From an uncultured Clostridia bacterium (GTDB lineage Bacteria; Bacillota; Clostridia; Christensenellales; QALW01), in the NCBI GenBank assembly GCA_934465535.1, contig CAKSKV010000010.1:1-51008 (forward strand): 51,008 bases of DNA, given 5' to 3'. Of this stretch, positions 24,285-33,171 are shown in pieces; within the stretch, counting starts at the first letter, position 1; every line of letters begins with the position of its first letter. The translations under genes and the position numbers were made by a program. Under the pieces are notes generated by a model. It was not told where the DNA came from. It saw only the letters and a list, made by a program, of their open reading frames with translations, and made no database searches.

Positions 24285-25685
24285 ATGAAACGATCTGCGG
24301 CAATTGTCCTTATGTTATTGCCTGCACTGCTTTGCGGCTGTATGAATACCAATATCACGGCCGATCCGTCCGTGTCTGCGGAAAGTGCCGTATCAACACC
24401 GTCTGCCGTAAGCACCGGCACACCGGCGCCGACATTGCAGGTCACTTCAGAGACTTCTGCTTCGGCACCTGCCGAAACGCCTTCGCCGGATATAACCCGC
24501 CGGCCGGAAATCACTCCGTCGGCTCCGACCGTCACGCCCGCCCCGTCGCCTTCATATTCGCAAGCGCCGGATCAGGAGGCAGATATAAGCTTTTCCGAGG
24601 ATAAATACGGTATGCCCTCTGCGGATTTGCCGGCCTATTCGGAAATAGCCTTTAATTTAAGGGGCACCGTCACTGCCGACCGCCCGCTTGCCTCGGTCAC
24701 CGTGATTGTAAAGGATAAAAACGGCAAAACGGCGAAATGCACCGTCAGCTTTTCTTCAAAAAATATCCGTTCCTACCGTCTGGATGATAAAATCGCAACC
24801 AAGGAAAAAACCTCCCCGGACAATGCGGATCTTTTCCGCAAGGGCAAACTGGCAGTGGGGCAATGCTCAATAACGGTTTCGGCACGCTGCATCGGGCAGA
24901 AAAGGGATACCGTGCTGCTGGAACGCTCCTTTAAGCTTTTGGACAGCAGCAGGTACAACAGGCTCAGTCCGAACAATTTCCGCGACGGCTACTATGAAAC
25001 GGCGCTTGCCTTTTTCGGCAGTGAGGATTTTCTCTTTGAATTCAAAAATGATAAGGGCCGCGACATCATTCAGGAAAAGGATTGGGCAAAGAAAAACATA
25101 ATCGGAGTGCAGGGCCCAAACGGCAAGAAGCATTATGTAAATGTAAAGGGTGCACAGCAGTTTGCCAAGGCATACGAATATATGAGCACAAGCTATGTCC
25201 GCGTCCGCAGCGCCGAAGGTGCCTTTGATACGGGAGTCGTGCCGGTAAAGGCTCTTATTGCGGAGTTCAACGGCACCTATGTTTCCCGCTTTGTAAGCGG
25301 AAAGCGTTTTATAAGCCACCATGCATACGGTACGGCGGAGGATGTAAATGCTTCGTACAGGGCAAATACAAATGCGCTTAAAAACCGCGAGCTTATAAAG
25401 GCGGAGGTCGCATTGCTTGACTATGAAGGCATCATGAATAGCGATGGGCAGCGCTATTACAGCTTTGTTTATCGCGGAAGCTGCACCGAAATGTGCGCCG
25501 GCATCCCCAATACGCTGTCAAACTATATCATCTACGAGCTGTCATACTTCCGTGCGGGCTTCGGCTGGGGCTGCTATTATCCGCATACCTCGGATGCAAT
25601 GCACTTCACCTTAAGCGAGCTTCCGCCTTCGGAGCATGAGCCGGAAAACGGCGGCCTTCGCAAGGTATATCAGTACATTGATTAA
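24285..25685 (+). CDS. Lipoprotein with M15-type D,D-carboxypeptidase-like domain
   Basis: This 466-residue protein has a lipoprotein signal ending in the lipobox LCGC (Cys19), followed by a long Ser/Thr/Pro linker (about 20-100), an immunoglobulin-like strand region and a C-terminal domain with HHAYGTAED (H345-D353). This fits the zinc motif HxxGxAxD of M15 peptidases, and a late DAMHFTL supplies the second zinc histidine. M15 enzymes trim D-Ala or cross-links of peptidoglycan. GGAGG four bases before AAAAATG supports this start. It stands alone between a terminator and a bidirectional terminator. The peptidase call is from the two motifs only. Confidence 0.78.
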   Translation: MKRSAAIVLMLLPALLCGCMNTNITADPSVSAESAVSTPSAVSTGTPAPTLQVTSETSASAPAETPSPDITRRPEITPSAPTVTPAPSPSYSQAPDQEADISFSEDKYGMPSADLPAYSEIAFNLRGTVTADRPLASVTVIVKDKNGKTAKCTVSFSSKNIRSYRLDDKIATKEKTSPDNADLFRKGKLAVGQCSITVSARCIGQKRDTVLLERSFKLLDSSRYNRLSPNNFRDGYYETALAFFGSEDFLFEFKNDKGRDIIQEKDWAKKNIIGVQGPNGKKHYVNVKGAQQFAKAYEYMSTSYVRVRSAEGAFDTGVVPVKALIAEFNGTYVSRFVSGKRFISHHAYGTAEDVNASYRANTNALKNRELIKAEVALLDYEGIMNSDGQRYYSFVYRGSCTEMCAGIPNTLSNYIIYELSYFRAGFGWGCYYPHTSDAMHFTLSELPPSEHEPENGGLRKVYQYID

Positions 25686-25703
25686 ATAACAGTAAAATAA
25701 AGC

Positions 25704-25730
25704 AAAGCCGTCAGCTCATGACGGCTTTTT
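25704..25730. terminator. Bidirectional terminator between convergent genes
   Basis: AAAGCCGTCA-GCTCA-TGACGGCTTT, a perfect 10-bp stem with T on the plus side and A upstream. It overlaps the stop codon of the leftward gene (25716-25718). Confidence 0.85.
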
Positions 25731-27731
25731 CGTGTTTGCGTTTTCGCTTCCTCCCTGCGAAAGCTGCTCCATGGCATCCTGAAGAGCTGAGGCTATGCGC
25801 AGCTTTTCTTCATGCCTGTTTGCCTTTTCATCATACCGCACGCCCTTGCCTATGCGCAGCGTGCGTTCGTGCTTGGAAACAAATACGGGATAAAATGTCA
25901 CGCATTTGCCGCATCTTTTATAGGCTTCAATGCCTATTTGGGCAAATCCCGTGTAAAATGCGGCCGGTGCTCCGGACAGCGCATATCGTCCGTTTTCCTC
26001 GGCATTCGGGTTTTCCGGAAACAGCAGCAGCGAGTCCCCCTGTGAAAGCACCTTTACCGAGTCCTGCATGGTTTTGAGCACCTCCTTCAGGTTTCCCAAA
26101 TATACGGGAACCGGGTCAAAGGAATTAAGCGCCCATACCGCGCATCGCGCACAAATGCAGCTTAAGAATTTTGCAATAAAACCGGGAAGATGCTTTTTTT
26201 CAAATGTGCCCTTTAGGATATGCCCCTTTGCCTGCTTGTAATCCAGCATTTTTGCCTGTACCCACGGGCGGAAATAATACGGCAGCTGCGTCACGGCAGT
26301 TACCGGGCCGTATATTTCACCGTGGTTGCAAACAAACACGGCCGGCAGATCGTCGTTGTCGACATTTTCCCTTCCGTATACCTTGTGGTACAGCAGCGGC
26401 TTCAGGAAAAAAGCAATTATCCTTACGCCGTAGCGCCTGCGGTATTTTTTCACAAGAATATCCGAAAGATATTTCTTCATTTCCGTGCCGCCGCTGCCCT
26501 TTTCCAGGCGGTGAAGCTTATCCAGCCCTGCACCGTCAAGCGGCTGACGCAGTGCCTGTATAATGCTCAGTATTATAAATACAAGGGGCGCAAGCATGGC
26601 GCCAAGGCCGGATATGCGCATCTGCTCCGGCTGGGAAAACAACCTCGGCGAAACCATAAGCCACAGCAGCAAAAGCAGCGCCGCAATATTGAAGGCGGCG
26701 GACTGTACAAGGTCGGTGGACTGCATAAGCCTGTCAAGGCTGATATCCTCGTCAATCACGCAGCTTACCTGCTTAAAGTTTTCGTTTATTCTGTAAAGCG
26801 CGGAATACATTGCCGCAAGCCCAAGAGCGAAAAGCAGGCTCATCAGCAGTATGCGCACCGTATTTCCAAAAGCGGTATAAAGCCTGAAACAAGCAAATAT
26901 CCAGCATATCGCCCCGAAAATAAAAAGCCCTATGCCGGCGTTTTGGGGCAAAACGCGCAGAAGGCGGTAGAATATAAGCGTGACACCGCCGGTAAGCCAC
27001 AGCCACAGCAGCAGCATAGAATACGGCTGCGCGGAATCCTTGGCCGATACGCCGGCAACGGTAAGACCTATAAAAGCAAATGCAGCAAGATAAAATGATA
27101 TCCCGCAGAAAAGCGACATCATGGAAAACAAGCGGTAGCTTCCGGTTTGAGCCAGAACATTCGGCTCAAGCCGTCTGGGGGATGGGTGAGTAATCTCGCC
27201 CAGCAGCATCACCGTATCGGAGGATATACATCCTATAACGGGAAACAGTAGGGCATAGGACGGCATAAAAAAACAGCACGCAACGCAGAAGGCGGCGCAG
27301 AACACAATGTGTATTGCCCCAAGTGTAACGGTGCGCCGCATACGGCTCAGCTCCCGCGAGGCTGCCCACAGTGCAAGCACACGCTTTAACAGAGTAAGCA
27401 TTGCAAGCATAAACAGCACGGCACATTCACTGCGCAAAGCACTGCCCGGATATACTATGAATATCATCACATTGCATACAACGGTTGCAAGCAGCAGCAA
27501 AAAAACGCTCAGTCGCGCCGCGCGGCCGGAGAGCAGGCTGCCCCCGGCAATGCTCAGGCGTATATAATTGAATATAAGGGTTACAAGCAGGCCGGCGCCC
27601 AATCCGTAAACCGGGTTGCCCATAAGTATGCTGCTGATATATGCATATTCCAGCAGACATATAATGTCGGGCAAACGCCGCAGCATGGCATTGTTTGAAA
27701 AGGATATATGTGTTTTGGCCGTGTCGGACAT
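25716..27731 (-). CDS. Multi-TM protein fused to a PlsC-like acyltransferase domain
   Basis: This 671-residue protein is mostly hydrophobic in its first 400 residues (ten or more helices) and ends in a soluble acyltransferase-like domain (about 440-645). The domain keeps the motif-III-like LLLFPENPN (F571-E573). Its motif I reads NHGEIYGP (H470), whereas canonical 1-acylglycerol-3-phosphate acyltransferases have NHx4D; the Asp place is Gly here. It may therefore use a different acceptor or be a divergent branch. The start follows GGAG. It is the last gene of the hslV-hslU-codY-led run and lies 84 bases after the zinc-ribbon membrane gene, with which it probably works. A role in making or placing a membrane lipid is inference. 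Confidence 0.7.
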   Translation of the reverse strand: MSDTAKTHISFSNNAMLRRLPDIICLLEYAYISSILMGNPVYGLGAGLLVTLIFNYIRLSIAGGSLLSGRAARLSVFLLLLATVVCNVMIFIVYPGSALRSECAVLFMLAMLTLLKRVLALWAASRELSRMRRTVTLGAIHIVFCAAFCVACCFFMPSYALLFPVIGCISSDTVMLLGEITHPSPRRLEPNVLAQTGSYRLFSMMSLFCGISFYLAAFAFIGLTVAGVSAKDSAQPYSMLLLWLWLTGGVTLIFYRLLRVLPQNAGIGLFIFGAICWIFACFRLYTAFGNTVRILLMSLLFALGLAAMYSALYRINENFKQVSCVIDEDISLDRLMQSTDLVQSAAFNIAALLLLLWLMVSPRLFSQPEQMRISGLGAMLAPLVFIILSIIQALRQPLDGAGLDKLHRLEKGSGGTEMKKYLSDILVKKYRRRYGVRIIAFFLKPLLYHKVYGRENVDNDDLPAVFVCNHGEIYGPVTAVTQLPYYFRPWVQAKMLDYKQAKGHILKGTFEKKHLPGFIAKFLSCICARCAVWALNSFDPVPVYLGNLKEVLKTMQDSVKVLSQGDSLLLFPENPNAEENGRYALSGAPAAFYTGFAQIGIEAYKRCGKCVTFYPVFVSKHERTLRIGKGVRYDEKANRHEEKLRIASALQDAMEQLSQGGSENANTKKPS

Positions 27732-27815
27732 AATTTCTCCGCCTTATGATAGTATAAACGCGCCTCTATGCATTGCTTATGCATACGGACGCGCAGCCAT
27801 GCAGGTTATTCGGTC

Positions 27816-28526
27816 TTATATAAACAGCCGTTTGCGTATGCCGTCCTTCCAGCGGTTGCGCTTGTTAAGCACCAGGAAAAACACAAACAGCACAAGGCAG
27901 GGCAGCATGGAATACAGCGACCATATCGGCATAAGCGTAAGCCCGCAGTACAGGTTCACAAAAAGGTTTATTCCTACCGTCAGAATCCCTATTCCCAAAA
28001 AGGCAAAGGCGCATATCAGCGCAATGGGACGCCGTTTGCGCAGCCAAAGGGAAAATGCAGCGGCAAGAATTGCCGTAAGCAGCACAATGGGCAGTGCAAG
28101 AGGCAGCAGCCAATCCCTTCCGGAGGTGGGCAGCCCGCATGCTATGCGTATTAGCAGCAGATAGGCGCTTGTAGACACTGTATCCAGCGCTATCAGCAGC
28201 AGCGCCGAGGGCCTGTGCAGCATCATGGGAATAAGAAATATCACAAAAACATTAAGCAGTGCTCCCGTTACCAGCAGCGACCAGGAAAGCCTGCCGTCCA
28301 GAATATCACAAAACATACACACAACCGCCGGAATAAGCAGCACAAGGCTTATAAGCCCGGCAAGATACCGCCTGTCGATACGGCGGATACGCTCCGCATT
28401 GTCGGAATAGGGCAGGACCTCCGGCTCGGTCCACGGCTTTGCCGGGTTTACAACCTCCACTCCGCACAGCGGGCAGCGCTTTTCCGAGGGCGCCAGTTCT
28501 ACTCCGCAGTTTACGCAATAAGACAT
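27816..28526 (-). CDS. Zinc-ribbon integral membrane protein (DUF6320-like, tentative)
   Basis: This 236-residue protein opens with a zinc ribbon MSYCVNCGVELAPSEKRCPLCGVEV (two CxxC knuckles, residues 4-7 and 18-21). Six hydrophobic segments follow from about residue 55 on, with a basic C-terminus. Zinc-ribbon membrane proteins of this shape are often found beside HXXXDG acyltransferases, as here, and the family name DUF6320 is my best recollection. No enzymatic motif is visible. It may scaffold or guide the acyltransferases on both sides. GAGGTTG upstream supports the start. Confidence 0.7.
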   Translation of the reverse strand: MSYCVNCGVELAPSEKRCPLCGVEVVNPAKPWTEPEVLPYSDNAERIRRIDRRYLAGLISLVLLIPAVVCMFCDILDGRLSWSLLVTGALLNVFVIFLIPMMLHRPSALLLIALDTVSTSAYLLLIRIACGLPTSGRDWLLPLALPIVLLTAILAAAFSLWLRKRRPIALICAFAFLGIGILTVGINLFVNLYCGLTLMPIWSLYSMLPCLVLFVFFLVLNKRNRWKDGIRKRLFI

Positions 28527-28583
28527 AAAACAACCTCTATAAATATAGTAAATACAGTTTCAATATACAGCTTGGGCTTGCTC

Positions 28584-28606
28584 TGCCCGCAAACAAAAGG
28601 CGGGCA
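28584..28606 (-). promoter_or_regulatory. Stem-loop between acyltransferase and zinc-ribbon genes
   Basis: TGCCCGC and GCGGGCA form a 7-bp stem with a 9-base loop. No T run follows, so it is more likely an mRNA-stabilising or processing element than a terminator. Confidence 0.35.
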
Positions 28607-28615
28607 TACGCGGCG

Positions 28616-29947
28616 CTATAAAAGCTCCTCGGGGCTTAACGCCGCGGTGGGAAACGCGTTTTGCAGCGAATATGTGTTGCTCTCCACGGTTACATGCAGC
28701 CCCAGCTGTACAAGCCTTGTAAAAAATCCGCGTTCAATATCGCTTTCCTCTATGCTTCTTGTAAAGCTTATATTAAGCCGTCCGTTATAGCTTACGCAGG
28801 CGCAAGCCACGCGGTTGCGATAAAGCGGACCCAGCAGAAAATATACGCTCTTTACATACCGGCTCATTTCGGGCGGCAGCGTGCATATTCCGAGGTTTGA
28901 AACGGTGCTGCTTGTAAGGGTCTCCCCCTGAAGAATAAATACGGATTTCATTATGGCGCTTTTCAGCCCAAGCGGCACAAGACGCAGCGCAATATTCTTT
29001 TCCTGCGCAACATTGGTGGAAAACTTTGCGTTAAGCAGCTTTTCATCGTTTTCTAACGCCATGTAGCCCCGCACTGCACGCAGTGTCTCCTTAAGGCTGT
29101 AATGCCCGAGGGAAGGGTCAATGCCCGGGTTCATATAGGAAGCAAAATTCCGTACCGTGCATGTGGGATAGTACTTCCGCAGGTTTATCGGCACGCATAT
29201 CTTTACCGGCTTCATATTTTTGCGCAGCGGCACCTTCTTTTCCTGCAGCTCCTGAACGGACTGTATCAGCACAGCCGTCAGCAGCTCGGTAACGGTGGCG
29301 CCCATTTCCTTTGCAAGGGCGTTCGTTTTTGCCGAATCCAGCATGCCGGTGGTAATATGCATCATGTGCCGGCAATCCGTTCCGGGTATTTTATAAGCCC
29401 GCGCTTCACTTCTGCTCCGCGTGCCGCTGCGGGCATATTTCAAAAAGCTGTCCCCGGTTTCATCCGGCGTAGGCGCCTGATCGCAATCAAGGATATCCTC
29501 GTTTCTGGGTATAACCGCGCCGTATTTAAGGGTCAGATATTCAGCAGTCAGGGTTTTAAGAAACAGCAATCCGCCGTTTCCGTCCGTCAAAACATGAAAA
29601 AACTCCACCGCAATGCTGCAATCGTGATATCTTACCCGCAGCATATAATCCTTTTCGCCGTGCAGCTCCATGCGCACACAGGGGTTTGCAACATCCGGCT
29701 GCACCGAAAGCGGCGTGTCTATCGTATCCATGTAATACCAAAAGACTCCCCGCCTTAACCGCATTGCAAAGGTGGGGAAGCGCTTCATGCAGCGGTCAAG
29801 AGCCTTCTGCAAAACGGCCGGATCGACCGGCTCGCTCAGTACCGCGCTCACTCTGAAAAGAGCATTCCAGCTGCGGCTCATTGCCGCCGGGTATATCTTT
29901 GCCGCATTGTCCAGCTTCATCCATTTGCGCGGCCTTGCCCCGCTCAT
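28616..29947 (-). CDS. HXXXDG acyltransferase (alcohol acetyltransferase/condensation-like)
   Basis: This 443-residue protein has the chloramphenicol-acetyltransferase-like double fold of the condensation/wax-ester/PapA group. The active motif reads HVLTDG (H118, D122), followed by the GLLFLKTLTAEYL helix, and a second-half VSNLGICTLPPE matches the usual latch strand. Such enzymes move an acyl group from a thioester to an alcohol or amine. Its ATG shares a base with the codY stop (TGATG), with GGAGGGGA placed before it, so it is translationally coupled to CodY. With the PlsC-like fusion downstream it suggests acylation of a lipid or glycolipid. Substrate unknown. Confidence 0.8.
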   Translation of the reverse strand: MSGARPRKWMKLDNAAKIYPAAMSRSWNALFRVSAVLSEPVDPAVLQKALDRCMKRFPTFAMRLRRGVFWYYMDTIDTPLSVQPDVANPCVRMELHGEKDYMLRVRYHDCSIAVEFFHVLTDGNGGLLFLKTLTAEYLTLKYGAVIPRNEDILDCDQAPTPDETGDSFLKYARSGTRSRSEARAYKIPGTDCRHMMHITTGMLDSAKTNALAKEMGATVTELLTAVLIQSVQELQEKKVPLRKNMKPVKICVPINLRKYYPTCTVRNFASYMNPGIDPSLGHYSLKETLRAVRGYMALENDEKLLNAKFSTNVAQEKNIALRLVPLGLKSAIMKSVFILQGETLTSSTVSNLGICTLPPEMSRYVKSVYFLLGPLYRNRVACACVSYNGRLNISFTRSIEESDIERGFFTRLVQLGLHVTVESNTYSLQNAFPTAALSPEELL

Positions 29948-30747
29948 CAGACATCCCCTCCGCCGATCTCATCTTCCTTTGCAAGCATCTCCGTTACACA
30001 GGGGTTGATAAGCGCTATATACGACCCCTTCATACCAAGCGACCGCACGGTGATCACTCCCGCGCCCTCCAGCTTTTTAAGCGCCGAAGCAATGACTGAG
30101 CGCGTAATGCCGTATTCCCTTGCAACGGTGGAGGCATTCAGCAGCCCTGCGGCAACGCCCTTTTCGTCAGCCTGTTCCGCCAGCGATGCAAGCATGGCGC
30201 GCGCTGCAGCCCGTTCCGTATAGGAAAGCGAGGCTACGGCCTGAACGGCGGCGCTTTTTCTGCGCGCCTCCTTTTCCCGCACCGCTTTTTTTTCGTTGTA
30301 TACCGCTATGCTGCACAGCAGCGCAAGCATTTTGCAAAGGGAAAGATACAGCTCGTCGCATTCTCCGTCGTGAGTGCATATCAGCGTGCCTATGCGCTCT
30401 GAGGCATAAAACAGCGGAAAAACCGCGTGCGTGCGTTCATCAAAATTACAGCTTCCCTCATTAAAGGGGCAGATTCCCGCCTTGTCCACGCTTATGCGCT
30501 CGCTTTTCAGGTCCTCAAGCCGGTGCGCCACCCGTCCCGCCGTAAACGGGTCGCTCAGCCTGCATGTGCTGTCCGGCAGACAGGCGCTGCATTTAAGCGG
30601 CATCCCGGAATCGTCCAGCACATGAATGTCGGAATCCAGCAGCTCGCGTGCCAGCCGCCCTATGCTGTCCAGAACGATCTCGCCCTCAAAGCCTTCAAAA
30701 TAACGGCAGATATGCGTTACTGCCTTAAGCATTTGCTCACTGTTCAT
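29947..30747 (-). CDS. codY: GTP-sensing transcriptional pleiotropic repressor CodY
   Basis: This 266-residue protein matches CodY in its C-terminal winged helix (NASTVAREYGITRSVIASALKKLE followed by GAGVITVRSLGMKGSYI), the DNA-binding region almost invariant in the family. The N-terminal GAF-like sensing domain (1-160) is more divergent and has several extra Cys (CSACLPDSTC, CPFNEGSC). CodY represses amino-acid, motility and virulence genes when GTP and branched-chain amino acids are plentiful. It sits 11 bases after hslU, as in Bacillus (clpQ-clpY-codY). The clustered Cys in the sensor is unusual and could add a metal or redox input, which is speculative. Confidence 0.9.
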   Translation of the reverse strand: MNSEQMLKAVTHICRYFEGFEGEIVLDSIGRLARELLDSDIHVLDDSGMPLKCSACLPDSTCRLSDPFTAGRVAHRLEDLKSERISVDKAGICPFNEGSCNFDERTHAVFPLFYASERIGTLICTHDGECDELYLSLCKMLALLCSIAVYNEKKAVREKEARRKSAAVQAVASLSYTERAAARAMLASLAEQADEKGVAAGLLNASTVAREYGITRSVIASALKKLEGAGVITVRSLGMKGSYIALINPCVTEMLAKEDEIGGGDV

Positions 30748-30758
30748 AGCCTACCGCC

Positions 30759-32066
30759 TTAAAGAATATATTTTGCAAGGTCGCGCTTTTCACCGCTTTT
30801 GCCCAAATGCAGGTTTACATATTCGGTATCCACGGTCACCTTCTGAGGATTGAGCGCATCGGCCGAAAAGCTTATCTCATCAAGCAGCTTTTCCATCACC
30901 GATACCAGCCTGCGTGCGCCGATGTTCTCGTGCACTTCATTTTCATCATAGGCATAGTCCGCCAGCGCGTCCAGCGCCTCCGGAGTGAATTCAAGCTCCG
31001 CTCCGTCCGTTGCCAGCAGGGCGGTATACTGCTTTGTCAGGGCATTATCGGTGCCGGAGAGTATGCGGCGCATATCCTCGCGCGTCAGCGGCAGCAGCTC
31101 CACTCTCAGCGGAAAACGCCCCTGCAGCTCCGGTATAAGGTCATTTATCCGCGCCACCTGGAATGCGCCCGCCGCAATAAACAGAATATAGTCGGTTTTT
31201 ACCGGCCCGTATTTTGTGTTTACGGTGCACCCTTCAACAAGGGGAAGGATATCGCGCTGCACTCCCTCACGGGATACTGCGGGGCCGCTTCCGCCTCCGC
31301 TCATGGCTATCTTGTCAATTTCATCAATAAAGATTATTCCGTCCTGCTCCGCTCTTTCAAGCGCCTCTGAGATCACGGCGTCGTTGTCCAGCAAACGGTC
31401 CAGCTCCTGCTGCGCAATTATTTTCCGCGCCTCCTTTACGGGAACACGGCGCTTCTTGGTGCGCTTGGGCAGAAGCCCGCCCAGCAGATCTCCCATGTTC
31501 ACCTCAGGCTGCCCCGGAACCTCGCTGTTCATGCCGGCAGGCTTATCCTCAACCTCTATTTCTATAACATGCTCCTCAATAACGCCGCTCTCAAGGTCGG
31601 CAATAACGGCGTTTCTGCGTGCGGCGGCGTCCTCTCCCTCCTTTTGCTTGCGAAGGGGAAGCAGAATATCCACCATGCGGTTTTGCACCGCCTTGTCAAG
31701 CTTTGTGCGCATCGCTTCCGTTTTTTCGCTGCGCACAAGCCGTATCGAGGCCTCAACAAGCTCCCGCACCATGGAATCCACATCGCGGCCCACATAGCCT
31801 ACCTCGGTGTACTTGGTGGCCTCTACCTTCACAAACGGCGCGCCTATTATGCGGGATATCCGCCTTGCTATTTCCGTCTTTCCCACACCGGTGGGCCCGC
31901 TCATTATTATGTTTTTCGGGGTGATCTCATCCCGCTGCTCAGGGTCAAGCTTGCTGCGGCGATAGCGGTTGCGCAGCGCAACGGCCACCGAGCGTTTGGC
32001 GTCCGCCTGTCCGATAATATATCTGTCCAGCTCTTTTACAATCTGGCTTGGAGTCATAGAAAGCAT
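30759..32066 (-). CDS. hslU: ATP-dependent protease ATPase subunit HslU (ClpY)
   Basis: This 435-residue AAA+ protein has Walker A GPTGVGKT (57-64), the family-specific I-domain (about 110-230), Walker B IIFIDEIDKI and sensor region GRFPLRVEL. It unfolds substrates and feeds them to HslV. It lies 131 bases after hslV and 11 before codY. The start at 32066 follows GGAAAGGAAC; an internal ATG three codons later is also possible. Confidence 0.95.
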   Translation of the reverse strand: MLSMTPSQIVKELDRYIIGQADAKRSVAVALRNRYRRSKLDPEQRDEITPKNIIMSGPTGVGKTEIARRISRIIGAPFVKVEATKYTEVGYVGRDVDSMVRELVEASIRLVRSEKTEAMRTKLDKAVQNRMVDILLPLRKQKEGEDAAARRNAVIADLESGVIEEHVIEIEVEDKPAGMNSEVPGQPEVNMGDLLGGLLPKRTKKRRVPVKEARKIIAQQELDRLLDNDAVISEALERAEQDGIIFIDEIDKIAMSGGGSGPAVSREGVQRDILPLVEGCTVNTKYGPVKTDYILFIAAGAFQVARINDLIPELQGRFPLRVELLPLTREDMRRILSGTDNALTKQYTALLATDGAELEFTPEALDALADYAYDENEVHENIGARRLVSVMEKLLDEISFSADALNPQKVTVDTEYVNLHLGKSGEKRDLAKYIL

Positions 32067-32197
32067 AGAAAGTACCGTTCCTTTCCTTTGTTTGAAGTAT
32101 TTTTGAATATTTGCCGTTCGTCCCGTCTGCGGCTGCGATAAAATGTATCCCGTCCGCGCCTGCTGTTAAATGCAGGGGGCAAAACGGCGCGTTATCA

Positions 32198-32758
32198 TCA
32201 GTCCTTGGGCAGCGCAGGGGCAACATCCAGCTCCTCAAGGGTAATGTGGTCATTGGTAAACACGCATATCTCGCCGGCCACCTTCAAAGCCTCGCGTGCA
32301 ATTTCGGCGGCGCTCATATCGGTGTTGCGTATAAGCGCGCGTGCTGCGGCCAGAGCATAGTTTCCGCCAGAGCCTATGGCCACCACTCCGCCGTCAGGCT
32401 CTATAACCTCTCCCGTTCCGGAAAGCACCAGCATGCCCTCGGGCCCTGCAACTATCATCATGGCCTCCAGCTTCTGCATCACCTTGTCCCGCCGCCAGCT
32501 TTGAGCCAGCTCCACCGCCGCGCGGTAAAGGTTGCCGGAATACTGCTCCAGCTTCTGCTCAAACATATCGCAAAGGGCAAAAGCATCCGCCACGGTGCCG
32601 GCAAAGCCGGTAACAACACTGCCGTGGTATATCCTGCGCACCTTTACCGCGCCGGATTTGAATATCACACTTTGTCCCATGGTAACCTGTCCGTCGCCCG
32701 CTACGGCGCATTTGCCGTTGCGCAGCACGCCCACTATTGTTGTGCCTTCAAGCTGCAT
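32198..32758 (-). CDS. hslV: ATP-dependent protease peptidase subunit HslV (ClpQ)
   Basis: This 186-residue protein is the proteasome-like peptidase. The propeptide MQLEG is followed by TTIVGVLRNGKCAVAGDGQVTMG. Removal would expose Thr6 as the N-terminal nucleophile, the classical Thr type, unlike Bacillus ClpQ, which uses Ser. The GSGGNYALAAARAL segment and the C-terminal region are typical. It assembles as a dodecamer capped by HslU. AGGAAGG upstream supports the start. It is the first gene of the leftward run. Confidence 0.95.
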   Translation of the reverse strand: MQLEGTTIVGVLRNGKCAVAGDGQVTMGQSVIFKSGAVKVRRIYHGSVVTGFAGTVADAFALCDMFEQKLEQYSGNLYRAAVELAQSWRRDKVMQKLEAMMIVAGPEGMLVLSGTGEVIEPDGGVVAIGSGGNYALAAARALIRNTDMSAAEIAREALKVAGEICVFTNDHITLEELDVAPALPKD

Positions 32759-32904
32759 TGAAAAAAACCTGCCTTCCTGTCTGCGCCGCTTAAACGAAAA
32801 TGCGGCCGTATCGTTGTCTGTTGCTGCTTTTTAATAAATTGCGTTTGTGCCTTGCCGTACAGCCAAAGCGTGCGCTTTTGCTGCTCTTTTTATCGGCTGT
32901 GTTC

Positions 32905-32932
32905 ATTCTATCACAAAATCACCGCTGCAAAA
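32905..32932 (-). promoter_or_regulatory. Probable promoter of the hslV-hslU-codY run
   Basis: On the minus strand TTTTGC, 16 bases, TAGAAT, about 145 bases before hslV. The rest of the 413-base gap 32759-33171 holds only an AT-rich stretch and the motif at 33112. Confidence 0.4.
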
Positions 32933-33111
32933 GCATTTTGACAAAATATTCAGAAAATATTTACAACCTTGCTTTGCACATCCGGCCCTTTGCGGCCTTC
33001 GCATCGTGTCCGTATGCCCGAAAAAGGCATATTTAATGCAAAAGTGCAGTCTCTGCTGAATAAAACCCCTCATAAACCGCCATTCTAATATCGCATTTAT
33101 ATTTATATTTC

Positions 33112-33131
33112 GTATATGGCAATACGGATAT
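33112..33131 (+). repeat. 20-base upstream motif, copy 1
   Basis: GTATATGGCAATACGGATAT. It matches 35464-35483 at 18 of 20 places (two T/C differences). Both copies lie 55-60 bases before a gene start, and each contains GTAT-N6-ATAC. Confidence 0.6.
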
Positions 33132-33171
33132 AAACAGCCGGACAGCAACAAATTCGCAAAGGAGATGCAAA

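Noticed and set aside
26220..27098. 292-codon plus-strand ORF
   Set aside because: Antisense to the multi-TM/PlsC-like gene, rich in Lys/Gln/His from the complementary hydrophobic codons, without ribosome site.
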